From positions 1-25,569 of the IMG/VR virus record IMGVR_UViG_3300007734_000512: a stretch of 25,569 nucleotides of DNA; one strand, given 5' to 3'. Position 1 is the first letter of the stretch. Every line of letters starts with the position of its first letter. A program made the translations under genes and the position numbers. Source of the stretch: a virus. Shown here piece by piece: positions 1 through 7,410 of the stretch. Under the pieces are notes generated by a model that ran no database searches, was not told the origin of the DNA, and worked only from the letters and a program-made list of their open reading frames with translations.

Positions 1-2
1 CG

Positions 3-584
3 CGGCACCACGGCGCGGAGGTGCTGGCGCGTCCGGCCGTCTACGCGCTCGACAGTTCGCCAGACATCGAATGGCTGCGCCACGCGATCGACGCGATTGG
101 CCGGCCGGCGCTCCTGCGGTGGGCCATCCTGCGCCCAACCTCACCGTTTCGCACCGCTGACACCATTCGGCGCGCGTGGCGCACGTTCCTCGAGAACGAT
201 TGCGCAGACGGGATTCGGGCCGTAGAGCCGGTGAGCCAGCACCCCGGCAAGATGTGGACACAGGACGGCGTGGGAATGCCCATCAAGCCCCTGCTGGACA
301 AGCGCCACGCAGACGGGACGCCCTGGCACTCCTCGCCTACGCAGTCCCTGCCGCGGTACTACGTCCAAAACGCCTGTCTGGAGATGGGCTGGGGCGCGAA
401 CGTCTGGACGCACGGCACGCTGCACGGCAAGAAACTCGCCCCGTTCTTCACGGAGGGGCACGAAGGATTCGACCTCAACTATGCCCGAGACCTCCGAGAA
501 GCCGCCTACCTCCTCGCCAGCGGGGAAGCGACACTGCCGCCCGTATCTGTGGCCCCTCTGGCAGCACACGTACCGGCAGTCTGA
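3..584 (+). CDS. CMP-sialic-acid-synthetase-like cytidylyltransferase, 5'-truncated
   Basis: The frame is open from the window edge with no start codon in view, so the N-terminus with the nucleotide-binding signature lies upstream. The visible part fits the acylneuraminate cytidylyltransferase (NeuA-like) family. It has a stretch resembling the family's 'GAEVL-RPA---DSSPDIEWLRHAID' region, then 'ILRPTSPFRTADTIRRAW', then 'QHPGKMW', and a C-terminal 'FDLNYARDLREAAYLL' resembling the family's usual end. Such enzymes activate a nonulosonic acid with CTP to give a CMP-sugar. The last 104 bases overlap the next gene in another frame. Its position just ahead of the capsid genes suggests sugar modification of the virion or of the host surface; that is inference. 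Assignment to sialic acid rather than to another cytidylyl-activated sugar (e.g. KDO) is not certain. Confidence 0.75.
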   Translation, partial: RHHGAEVLARPAVYALDSSPDIEWLRHAIDAIGRPALLRWAILRPTSPFRTADTIRRAWRTFLENDCADGIRAVEPVSQHPGKMWTQDGVGMPIKPLLDKRHADGTPWHSSPTQSLPRYYVQNACLEMGWGANVWTHGTLHGKKLAPFFTEGHEGFDLNYARDLREAAYLLASGEATLPPVSVAPLAAHVPAV

Positions 585-1506
585 CGCGCCGATCCTCGTC
601 GGCCCCTTCCTCGGGGAAGTGGGCTTCGAGGCGCTGTACTGGCTCCCGTGGCTGCAACAGTGGCGGCACACGATGGGCATCGACCGAGAGCGGATCATCC
701 CCATCAGCCGGGGCGGTGCGTCTCTCTGGTACGACGCCCCGAAGGGGATCGAACTCTTCGAGATGCGCACCCCGCAAGCCGTGCGTGTCGAAAACCGCCT
801 GCGGCATCAGGACACCGGCCAGTTGAAGCAGACGCATGTGCGCGACTTCGATCGCCAGGTCTACCGCGATGTGGCCGACACGCTGGGCCTGCGCACGTAT
901 CAGACGCTGCACCCGGCGTGGATGTACCAGAGCCTACGGGCGTTCTGGGAAGCCGAACACGGCATCGCGTGGCTGCAGGACCGCGTCAGGTTCGCCCCGC
1001 TGCCCACGTTCGCATTGGAGGGGGTGACACTGCCGGAGAAGTTCGTGGCGGTCCGCTTCTACTTCCGGCCGACGTTCATGCGCTCGCCGCTGAACCTCGA
1101 ATTTGCCACGCACTGCATCCGCATGATTGCGAAGCAGCAGCACGTCGTGGTGCTGAACAACCCCCACACGATCGATGACCACCTCGACTTCATCCCGAAG
1201 GACACGCCCAACGTGACCGTGCTGTCCGACGTGGTCGACCTGACGCCGCAGAACAACCTGGCGGTGCAGTCGGCAGTGCTCCAGCGGGCGCTCGGCTACG
1301 TGGGCACCTACGGCGGCATGGCGCAGCTCGCGCTCCGACTGGGCAAGCCGTCCATCTCGTTCTATGACGAGTGGCACGGGACCGCGCTGCCGCACCGGCA
1401 CCTGTCCGACGCGCTGGCCCTGAGCCTCAAAGTGGGCTTCAACGTGCTGCGCGTGGGGGATCTCCCGCTGCTGCAATCCGTGCTTCCCAGCGTGATCGTA
1501 AATTAA
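481..1506 (+). CDS. Glycosyltransferase-like protein
   Basis: 341 residues. After a variable N-terminus of about 38 residues comes 'LVGPFLGEVGFEALYWLPWL'. This is the type of glycine-rich opening seen in GT-B-like proteins of polysaccharide clusters. The C-terminal half has alternating hydrophobic strands and 'YVGTYGGMAQLALRLGKPS', which resembles the donor-site region of GT-B enzymes (a surveillance 'seen in queue, fetched by glycine loop' pattern). The ATG at 481 is preceded by GAAGGA at 462-467 and is the only plausible start. The next in-frame ATG, near 673, would remove the conserved opening. It overlaps the cytidylyltransferase by 104 bases. The pairing suggests that a CMP-sugar made by the neighbour is a substrate in the same pathway, but acceptor and donor cannot be read from sequence. 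A polysaccharide pyruvyl-transferase-like fold is an alternative. Confidence 0.6.
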   Translation: MPETSEKPPTSSPAGKRHCRPYLWPLWQHTYRQSDAPILVGPFLGEVGFEALYWLPWLQQWRHTMGIDRERIIPISRGGASLWYDAPKGIELFEMRTPQAVRVENRLRHQDTGQLKQTHVRDFDRQVYRDVADTLGLRTYQTLHPAWMYQSLRAFWEAEHGIAWLQDRVRFAPLPTFALEGVTLPEKFVAVRFYFRPTFMRSPLNLEFATHCIRMIAKQQHVVVLNNPHTIDDHLDFIPKDTPNVTVLSDVVDLTPQNNLAVQSAVLQRALGYVGTYGGMAQLALRLGKPSISFYDEWHGTALPHRHLSDALALSLKVGFNVLRVGDLPLLQSVLPSVIVN

Positions 1507-1520
1507 CCGCGATAGATCGC

Positions 1521-1549
1521 TTGCGAGGGAAGAGAAACCCTTCGATACT
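1521..1549 (+). promoter_or_regulatory. Candidate sigma70-type promoter ahead of the capsid genes
   Basis: TTGCGA at 1521-1526 and GATACT at 1544-1549 are separated by exactly 17 bases. Each hexamer matches the sigma70 consensus at 4 of 6 positions. It lies just after the glycosyltransferase stop, at the left end of the 379-base gap before the head genes, where a late promoter would make sense. Such matches occur by chance, and the host's promoter rules are unknown. Confidence 0.3.
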
Positions 1550-1634
1550 GGCATCGTCGCACGGTTGCTTGTTCCTCCTCCCGGTGACGGGCCGGTCTGC
1601 TCAACCCAGATCGGCTCGTGCATCGGCCGCCGCG

Positions 1635-1778
1635 ACCCGGCCGCCACGGATAAGGGCGTTTCGCGACTCGGTTGCGTGTTCACCGACTGAGTCCGTACCC
1701 GGCAGTGAACGCACCCGGCCGCCTCGGGCAACAGGGCGTTTCGCGGGCCGCCTCCGCGTCGTACGACAGGGCGTTTCG
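1635..1778 (+). repeat. Three imperfect direct repeats in the pre-capsid gap
   Basis: AGGGCGTTTCG occurs at 1653-1663, 1733-1743 and 1768-1778. The first two copies share a longer unit of 31-33 bases that starts ACCCGGCCGCC (from 1635 and from 1713). The third is preceded by a related GGGCCGCCTCC. The copies fall in three different reading frames, which argues against a coding repeat. The 1507-1885 gap holds no gene I can support. These repeats and the candidate promoter at its left end are all I see in it, apart from the ribosome-binding site GGAGGGG at 1870-1876 for the next gene. Confidence 0.6.
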
Positions 1779-1885
1779 GGTAGTCGACGTGCTTGGTCAG
1801 CGTCGGGTACCGGCATCGCTTCTGACCCCACCTCACAACAGCAGTTCGTGATCCGCGCCGAACGTGCGCGGAGGGGTATTCGTAC

Positions 1886-2434
1886 ATGGCAGACATCACT
1901 CCCAATTCGGGCGACTTCGTTCGTCCGCACAAGTCGCCCTGGGGCGCCTTCCCGGCCCGCAGCATGAAGCTGTCGACGGGCATCAGCTCCAACACCGTCC
2001 GCGTCGGTCAGCTCGTGGGCCTCGATACGGCCTCCACGTCGTTCACCGACTGCATCGTCCCGATCGCCCAGTCCAGCAACTCGCTCAACCCCGGCGCCGG
2101 CACCGTCGTCGGTTTCGCCGCGGAGAACAGCACCGCCAATGGCTCGCAGACCGCACAGGGCACCGTCGTGCCGGTGTGGGAAGCGAACCCGCTGGTCGAG
2201 TTCCGCGCCCGTACGCGCTTCGGTCTGCTCAACTCCACCATCGTGGGGCAGCCGAAGGAACTCCACCGCGACTCCACGCTCGGTATCGATCTGGTGAACC
2301 TCGGCGCGTCCTCGCTGGCGACCCCCGCGAAGTGCGTCATCGTCACGGGCCTCATCGACAACGCTGGCGACAGCGGCGGTGCGGTCACGTTCCGGTTCAA
2401 CACGTCGTCGGGCTTCCTGGCGTTCTTCAAGTAA
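1886..2434 (+). CDS. Putative head decoration/stabilisation protein
   Basis: 182 residues, small, beta-rich and Ser/Thr/Gly-rich, with no catalytic motif. It has a good ribosome-binding site (GGAGGGG, 1870-1876) and ends 14 bases before the major capsid gene. A protein of this size immediately upstream of the capsid gene is usually a capsid decoration or stabilising protein (the lambda gpD/DUF2190-type position). The sequence near 'VRVGQLVGLDTAS...VPIAQSSNS' and 'GTVVGFAAEN' is compatible with the small beta-tulip or beta-barrel fold of such proteins. The assignment rests mainly on position and composition. It could also be a scaffold-related or minor head protein. Confidence 0.5.
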   Translation: MADITPNSGDFVRPHKSPWGAFPARSMKLSTGISSNTVRVGQLVGLDTASTSFTDCIVPIAQSSNSLNPGAGTVVGFAAENSTANGSQTAQGTVVPVWEANPLVEFRARTRFGLLNSTIVGQPKELHRDSTLGIDLVNLGASSLATPAKCVIVTGLIDNAGDSGGAVTFRFNTSSGFLAFFK

Positions 2435-2448
2435 GCGAGGGCTGAGAC

Positions 2449-3369
2449 ATGGCACAGGTACGCAGCACGTTTGACGCCCTCAACGACAACGTCGACAAGA
2501 CGTTGATGGGCATCATGAAGGGGCAGCTCAAAGAGCTGCCGAAGATCTACACCGACTACTTCAACATCAAGTCGTCCGACCGCAAGTTCGAGCGCGTGGT
2601 GACCTACGTGCCCTTCGGGGACACGCAGGCGAAGGCCGAAGGTGACACCTTTGCGATGGATCAGATCCGTCAGGGGTACACCAAGGACTTCACCCACACC
2701 GAGAACGGCCTCGGCTTCGAGGTGACGCAGACGGCGCTCGAAGACGACGCCGAAAACCTGCTCTCCCGCGCGGGTGAGTGGCTGGCGTTCTCGGCGCGCT
2801 ACGTCGAGGAAGGCCGCGCGGCGAACCCGCTGAACAACGGGTTCACCACCGAAACCACGCCGGATGGCGTTTCGCTGTTCAGCACCGCGCACGTTCTGCG
2901 CGCGGGCGGCACGGCGAAGAACCGTCCGTCGACCGACGCGGACCTCTCGGCACAGTCGCTGGCACAGGCGATGATCGACCTCCAGACCGACCAGAAGGAC
3001 GAAGCGGGCCACCTCGCCGCGCCCGTCACGAGCTGGAATCTGGTGATTCCGCCGTCGCTCGAGTTCCTGGCTGACCGTCTGATCAACTCGACGGGCCTGC
3101 CGGGCAGCACGGACAACGACCGCAACCCCATCAAGGCGCGTCGGACGTGGAACATCATCGTCAATCCGCGCCTCACGGACGCCGACGCGTGGTTCCTGCT
3201 GGCGGGCAACAAGAGCCAGCACGGGCTGACCTTCTACCGCCGCGTTCCGATCACGCTGGAGCCGAGCACGAAGGACGCGCGCACCGGCAACAGCATCTTC
3301 AAGGTGCGCCACCGTTTCTCGGTGGGCGCGTGGACGTGGGTCGGCACCTACGGCAGCGCGGGCGCCTAG
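2449..3369 (+). CDS. Major capsid protein, Mu gpT / HK97-like fold
   Basis: 306 residues, typical size for an HK97-fold shell protein. Recognisable family features are an N-terminal helical part with 'PKIYTDYFNIKSSDRKFE', a middle 'DGVSLFSTAHVLRAGGT-KNRPSTDADLS' block, and 'SWNLVIPPSLEFLADRLINS'. These match the Mu-like major head subunit (gpT) type, in which 'DG--LFS--H' and 'L-VPP-L---A--LL' are conserved. It builds the procapsid shell together with the small protein encoded just upstream. GAGG at 2437-2440 serves as ribosome-binding site. A strong hairpin follows the stop codon. This is the best anchor for calling the window a tailed-phage genome. No separate scaffold or protease gene is visible near it. 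Confidence 0.85.
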   Translation: MAQVRSTFDALNDNVDKTLMGIMKGQLKELPKIYTDYFNIKSSDRKFERVVTYVPFGDTQAKAEGDTFAMDQIRQGYTKDFTHTENGLGFEVTQTALEDDAENLLSRAGEWLAFSARYVEEGRAANPLNNGFTTETTPDGVSLFSTAHVLRAGGTAKNRPSTDADLSAQSLAQAMIDLQTDQKDEAGHLAAPVTSWNLVIPPSLEFLADRLINSTGLPGSTDNDRNPIKARRTWNIIVNPRLTDADAWFLLAGNKSQHGLTFYRRVPITLEPSTKDARTGNSIFKVRHRFSVGAWTWVGTYGSAGA

Positions 3370-3378
3370 TTCTGGATC

Positions 3379-3402
3379 GTGGGGCGGCGTGAGTCGCCCC
3401 AC
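3379..3402 (+). promoter_or_regulatory. Strong hairpin with GTGA loop after the capsid gene
   Basis: GTGGGGCGGC (3379-3388) pairs with GTCGCCCCAC (3393-3402): ten base pairs with a single G-U, closed by the GNRA-type loop GTGA. No T-run follows (next bases ACCCATTC), so it is not a standard intrinsic terminator. It lies between the capsid stop and the next ribosome-binding site (AAGGAG, 3411-3416). It may stabilise the 3' end of a highly expressed capsid message or partly attenuate downstream transcription. The structure is read directly; the role is inferred. Confidence 0.7.
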
Positions 3403-3425
3403 ACCCATTCAAGGAGACATCACAC

Positions 3426-3902
3426 ATGGGTCTGTCCAGAAAGTCGGGGCCGGTCTACGGCGGCAAGAACCTGCTGGCGTCGGCCACGATTGCGACCACC
3501 AGCACGGGAGCGTCCTCGGCGCTGACCTGCTCGTGGATCGTACCGACGTACGAAGACTGGTTCATCACGGAAATCGCGGGCTACTGCTCGACGTGCTCGT
3601 CGGGCGGCAACACCGTCACCGTCAAGAGCGAGGGCGGCAGCACCACCGCGGCCCTGCGCGACTGGGGCGGCGGCTCCAACAGCACCGTCGCGCAGACGGT
3701 GGGCAGCGTCACCTGGGGCACGTCGACCACGGGGCCGCAGCTCTCGACGCCGACCGCAACCGCGGGCGAGTACGAGGGCAAGTGGGTGCCTGCGGGGTCC
3801 ACGATTCGCGCGGTGATCTCGGTGGTCGCGAACCCGATCGCCTCGCTCAACATCAACCTTCGCGGCTTCACGCGCTTCGTGTCGTCGACGCGGGCGGAAT
3901 AG
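3426..3902 (+). CDS. Hypothetical virion protein (beta-rich)
   Basis: 158 residues, rich in Ser, Thr and Gly, with regular short beta-strand patterns, no membrane segment and no motif I recognise. 'WFITEIAGYCSTCSSGGNTV' and 'WVPAGSTIRAVISVVANPIASLNINLRGF' look like strands of a beta-sandwich. A clear ribosome-binding site (AAGGAG at 3411-3416, nine bases ahead) and its place directly after the capsid gene make it a real structural gene. It is likely a minor head, decoration or fibre-attachment protein. Confidence 0.6.
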   Translation: MGLSRKSGPVYGGKNLLASATIATTSTGASSALTCSWIVPTYEDWFITEIAGYCSTCSSGGNTVTVKSEGGSTTAALRDWGGGSNSTVAQTVGSVTWGTSTTGPQLSTPTATAGEYEGKWVPAGSTIRAVISVVANPIASLNINLRGFTRFVSSTRAE

Positions 3903-3905
3903 CCG

Positions 3906-4283
3906 ATGGCGTACTTCAACTGGGGGAACCGGCCGATCTTCTCGACCTCGGCCCCAACAGCCGCGCCGAGTACCGCCACGGTGGTGGCGTTCCTCGATTC
4001 GACCCAGTTGGGCACGGCGAGCTTCCAGCAGGGCCAGTCGATGTGCGTCCGCGTGACGCTCATCGCGGGCTGTGACACGAACGCGGCGTGGCAGTTTGAG
4101 CGCCGTGATTCGTCCACGTTGGCCGACCCGGCCAAAGAAACCGTCTGGTTTCGGTCCCCGAGCAACCAGAGCGGCCAGTACGTGTTCGCGACGTGTCTGG
4201 AGAAGAACGAATTTCTCCAGTTGCGCATGGCGAGCACGGGGGCGAACGCCACAGCCTACATCCAGGCGGAACCGCTCACGTAA
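3906..4283 (+). CDS. Hypothetical virion protein
   Basis: 125 residues. The N-terminal 'MAYFNWGNRPIFSTSAPTA' is followed by a beta-rich body ending 'QLRMASTGANATAYIQAEPL'. There is no recognised domain. The start lies three bases after the previous stop and the stop overlaps the next start (TAATG), so it is translated as part of the head operon. Similarity of layout to its left neighbour (small, beta-rich, Ser/Thr-rich) suggests both decorate or plug the capsid, but this is inference. Confidence 0.55.
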   Translation: MAYFNWGNRPIFSTSAPTAAPSTATVVAFLDSTQLGTASFQQGQSMCVRVTLIAGCDTNAAWQFERRDSSTLADPAKETVWFRSPSNQSGQYVFATCLEKNEFLQLRMASTGANATAYIQAEPLT

Positions 4284-4801
4284 TGCCCGTTCAGAGCTGG
4301 GCACATTCTCAGTACTGGACGGACAGCGGCAGCACGGTGGTGACTCCGGTTGTGCCCACCTCGGGCCAGCCGGGGTATCCGCTCTGGCAGGGCAGCGTGA
4401 TTATGGCGTCAGGGTTCGGAGCGATCAGCGGGTGGGCGTCCGTGTGGGCCGACCGGGTGCGCGTACTGTGGCAGGTCGCGCGCCGGCTGTGGCTGCTCTC
4501 GCCCATGCAGCGGGCGGTGGTGTGGCGCACGGTGGATCTGGTGGAATCGCCGGTCTTTCCCGTGGCCGTACAGGCTGTGCAGCGAACGGCCACCCATCTC
4601 GGGTTCAACCGGCCGGAAGCGTGGGGCGATCTGAAAGCCGAACTGAAACGTGACCCCGGCAACGCTGAGAACACCTTCCGGCACCTCCAGACGGTCAACA
4701 CGCTGCGTCTGAACTACACGGGGTCCACCATGACGAACCCGATCGCGCATTTGGTCGTGGAACTCGCGTACCACGGCTACACGCTGCGAAAGGTCCGGTA
4801 A
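4283..4801 (+). CDS. Hypothetical protein of the head operon
   Basis: 172 residues when started at the ATG at 4283, which overlaps the preceding TAA. A longer in-frame reading from 4193 would overlap the previous gene without reason. The middle is rich in Trp and hydrophobic residues ('WASVWADRVRVLWQVARRLWLL'), an amphipathic helical region rather than a clear membrane span. The C-terminus is 'IAHLVVELAYHGYTLRKVR'. I do not recognise a family. The following gene starts at the base after its stop. Confidence 0.5.
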   Translation: MPVQSWAHSQYWTDSGSTVVTPVVPTSGQPGYPLWQGSVIMASGFGAISGWASVWADRVRVLWQVARRLWLLSPMQRAVVWRTVDLVESPVFPVAVQAVQRTATHLGFNRPEAWGDLKAELKRDPGNAENTFRHLQTVNTLRLNYTGSTMTNPIAHLVVELAYHGYTLRKVR

Positions 4802-7129
4802 GTGGCCTTCAATAACCTCGGGCTGCAAGAACCCTCGACGATTACGGCGCGGGTCGCAACGGTCACGATCCAGCGCGGGTCCACGGTCGAGCACCAGGAA
4901 ATTCTGGTCATTGGTGATGCGACCTCGAGCAACGCCGTCGCGCAGGTCACCAACGCGGCCCCGTCCACCTCTGCGTATGGCCTCGCCGTACGTCAGGTGG
5001 ACGCCGTCCAGAGCGCCCAGAGCGGCGCGTGGACCGTTCGGGCAAACCTCTCCTCGACCAGCGCCGATAACCCCGTCACGGCAGCGCAGAGCGGCACCTG
5101 GACGGTGCGCGCGAACCTGTCGAGCACCTCCGCGGATAACCCCGTGACCGCCGCACAGGCCGGAACGTGGAACATCGGCACGGTGACGGCGGTGTCGGGC
5201 AAGGTGTCGGTGGTCAACTCGTCGGCGGCGGATCTGAACGTCACCGTCGCGGGCTACAGCACCACCGTCAACGTGTCCTCGCTCGCGGGGATTGTGGCGG
5301 TCCGTCCCTCGGACACGAACTGGGCCTCAAGCGCAGGTTTCCATTTCAACTCGTCGGGCGAGCTCCTGACGGTGGCGGCAGTCGCCACGTCGACCACGGT
5401 GAATGTCTCAAGCCTGGCTGGGCGTGTGGCGTTCGCGGGCTACCACGCCAGCGGCTCGATCGTGAACGTCACCGACTCGACCAACAACGCCATCAACGTG
5501 AACGTGGTGGCGGGGTCGGCAGCGGGGTCCACGGTTGCCACGATCTCGCGCTTTCAGGACTCCAGCAATAACGGCATCGCCGTCGCCGATTCGGTCAACA
5601 ACGCACTCCGCGTGAACGTCGTGGCCGGATCGGCCGGCGGGTCCACGATCGTCACGGTCAGCACGGGGTCTGTGCGCGTCCACCAGTCGACCGCGGCGGA
5701 TCTGCAGGCGACCGTCGCGCAGGCATCGACGGTGTGGGCGGTGCAGGTCGGCGGCTACTCCACCACGGTCAACGTGTCCTCCCTTGCCGGGAAGGTCACG
5801 GTCATCAACAGCAGCGCCGCCGACTTTCTCGCGACGGTGTCGCAGGCGGGAACGTGGAATATCGGGACGGTGACGACGGTGTCGTCGCTGGCCGGCATCG
5901 TGGCCGTGCGCCCGAGCGATACGAACTGGGCCAGCAGCGCCGGGTTCCACTTCAACTCCAGCGGCGAACTGCTGATCCGTGACGCCCTGAGTACCACCGT
6001 CTCGGTGTCGAACTTCTCGACGACCGTCAACGTGTCGAGCCTCGCGGGGCGCGTCACCGTGGCCCCGTCTGACACCAACTGGGCGTCCTCGGCGGGTTTC
6101 CACTTCGACTCATCTGGCGCGCTTCAGATCAGCGGCACGATCAACGCATCCGCCTCGACGGTCACGACGGTGTCGGCCTTCTACGACTCCTCGAACGTCG
6201 CCGTGCAGCCGGGCGATGCGACGAACAAGGCCATCCGCGTCAACGTGGTGGCCGGCACGATCGTCGGCGGGTCGGGTGGGACCGCGCAAGCGGACCAGAG
6301 CGCGTTTACCACGAACAGCGGATCGATTACGCCCATCGGGGGCTACTTCAGCACCACGGCGTCGGTCGTCCCTGAAGCGAAAGTGGGCGTGCTGCGCATG
6401 TCCTCGGTGCGCGCCCTCTGGACGCTGCCGGTGGACTCGACCGGCGGCGACATGACCGACTCAACCAACCGCGCCCTTCGCATGAATGTGGTGGCGGGCG
6501 GCTCGACCACGGTCAATGTGTCCTCGGTCGGTGGCGTCGTCACGATTGCCCCGGTGGCCGGGTCCACATGGACCGTCCACATCGGGTCAGAACACCAGAG
6601 CACCGCCGTCCAGCCTGCCAACAGCAGCGCGCTGAATGTGCGCGTCGTGGGCGGCGTGTCCAGCGCGGCCGATTTTCAGGTGACGGCGCGCGTCGAGGAC
6701 AACCTCGGGAACGACATCGAATCCAGCACGAGCGCGGTCGGCACGAACAGCACGCGGCGCGGTCTTGCCGTGCGGTCCATGCTGCCCCTGAGCACGTACG
6801 TGTCCGCGCAGGCGGCGTCGAGCGGCGACGTGACGGTCTTCACCAGCGTGGCCGGGCAATCCATCTACGTGTACGGCGTCTGCCTCCACTGGGGCGGCGT
6901 AATGACGACGAACACCAACCAGCTTGTGCGTCTCCAGGACGGGAACAGTTCGGCGACCGAGTACATGCGCTGGCGCTTTCAGGTGTCGGCCATCGGCGCA
7001 ACCACGCAGCCGTTACAGGCGTTCGTGTCGCCGCCCGCGTATCTGTTCCGCACGGCGGCTGGCACCAATCTGCGCATCAACACCGCGTCCTCTGGGCTGA
7101 GTTACAGCTTGCAGTGCTGGTACGAGTGA
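4802..7129 (+). CDS. Large repetitive fibre-like virion protein
   Basis: 775 residues read from GTG at 4802, directly after the previous stop; no better in-frame start is evident. Most of the length is built of short beta repeats. The unit 'AQSG-WTVRANLSSTSADN' appears twice in tandem (23-residue period, 5015-5083 and 5084-5152). 'STTVNVSSLAG' recurs about six times, 'VxPSDTNWASSAGFHF' three times, and 'N-A-RVNVVAG' about four times. This is the architecture of elongated beta-helical or beta-prism fibres. The non-repetitive C-terminus (about 100 residues, 'GVCLHWGGVMTTNTNQLV' to 'SLQCWYE') could be the receptor-binding or trimerising tip. Its position in the head block suggests a capsid fibre, though a tail fibre is possible. 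Confidence 0.6.
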   Translation: MAFNNLGLQEPSTITARVATVTIQRGSTVEHQEILVIGDATSSNAVAQVTNAAPSTSAYGLAVRQVDAVQSAQSGAWTVRANLSSTSADNPVTAAQSGTWTVRANLSSTSADNPVTAAQAGTWNIGTVTAVSGKVSVVNSSAADLNVTVAGYSTTVNVSSLAGIVAVRPSDTNWASSAGFHFNSSGELLTVAAVATSTTVNVSSLAGRVAFAGYHASGSIVNVTDSTNNAINVNVVAGSAAGSTVATISRFQDSSNNGIAVADSVNNALRVNVVAGSAGGSTIVTVSTGSVRVHQSTAADLQATVAQASTVWAVQVGGYSTTVNVSSLAGKVTVINSSAADFLATVSQAGTWNIGTVTTVSSLAGIVAVRPSDTNWASSAGFHFNSSGELLIRDALSTTVSVSNFSTTVNVSSLAGRVTVAPSDTNWASSAGFHFDSSGALQISGTINASASTVTTVSAFYDSSNVAVQPGDATNKAIRVNVVAGTIVGGSGGTAQADQSAFTTNSGSITPIGGYFSTTASVVPEAKVGVLRMSSVRALWTLPVDSTGGDMTDSTNRALRMNVVAGGSTTVNVSSVGGVVTIAPVAGSTWTVHIGSEHQSTAVQPANSSALNVRVVGGVSSAADFQVTARVEDNLGNDIESSTSAVGTNSTRRGLAVRSMLPLSTYVSAQAASSGDVTVFTSVAGQSIYVYGVCLHWGGVMTTNTNQLVRLQDGNSSATEYMRWRFQVSAIGATTQPLQAFVSPPAYLFRTAAGTNLRINTASSGLSYSLQCWYE
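5015..5152 (+). repeat. Tandem 69-base coding repeat (two units)
   Basis: Two adjacent 23-codon units (5015-5083, 5084-5152) encode nearly the same residues, with one clear difference (Ala/Thr in AQSG-W). Many synonymous positions differ between the copies. A degenerate third start (AQAGTW) follows at 5153. Confidence 0.8.
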
Positions 7130-7410
7130 TGACGTTCCCCCTGGTGGAAGTCAAGGTGTCCTCGATTCGCCGGGAGACGGCAGAACCTCGCACGTCGGCG
7201 CTGGTGCGCGTCTACCGCGTCGACGACGGGGGCATCGTCAACGGGCAGCAGCAGTATGCGCGGACGCTGCGCCGCGAGCGGTGGGTCAAGCGCGTGGGCG
7301 TGTGGGCGACGGATGCCGACATTGTGGCCGCCGTACGCGAGCGCGTGATGGACTGGCTGAGTGATCTCGGCGTCAACCTTCCACCGGAGCGCGTGATTTG
7401 CACCCTGTAG
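7129..7410 (+). CDS. Hypothetical small virion-operon protein
   Basis: 93 residues from the ATG at 7129, which overlaps the TGA of the fibre gene (TGATG). It is basic in the middle ('QYARTLRRERWVKRVGVW'), and a C-terminal helix 'DADIVAAVRERVMDWLSDLG' follows. No known motif is visible. Its end overlaps the next gene by 13 bases. Candidate roles are an adaptor or a chaperone for the preceding fibre, but nothing in the sequence proves this. Confidence 0.5.
   Translation: MTFPLVEVKVSSIRRETAEPRTSALVRVYRVDDGGIVNGQQQYARTLRRERWVKRVGVWATDADIVAAVRERVMDWLSDLGVNLPPERVICTL

Noticed and set aside
2008-3408. Long - strand open frame (466 codons) opposite the capsid genes
   Set aside because: Arg-rich shadow of the high-GC capsid genes; no motif, no ribosome-binding site, overlapped fully by genes with clear family features.
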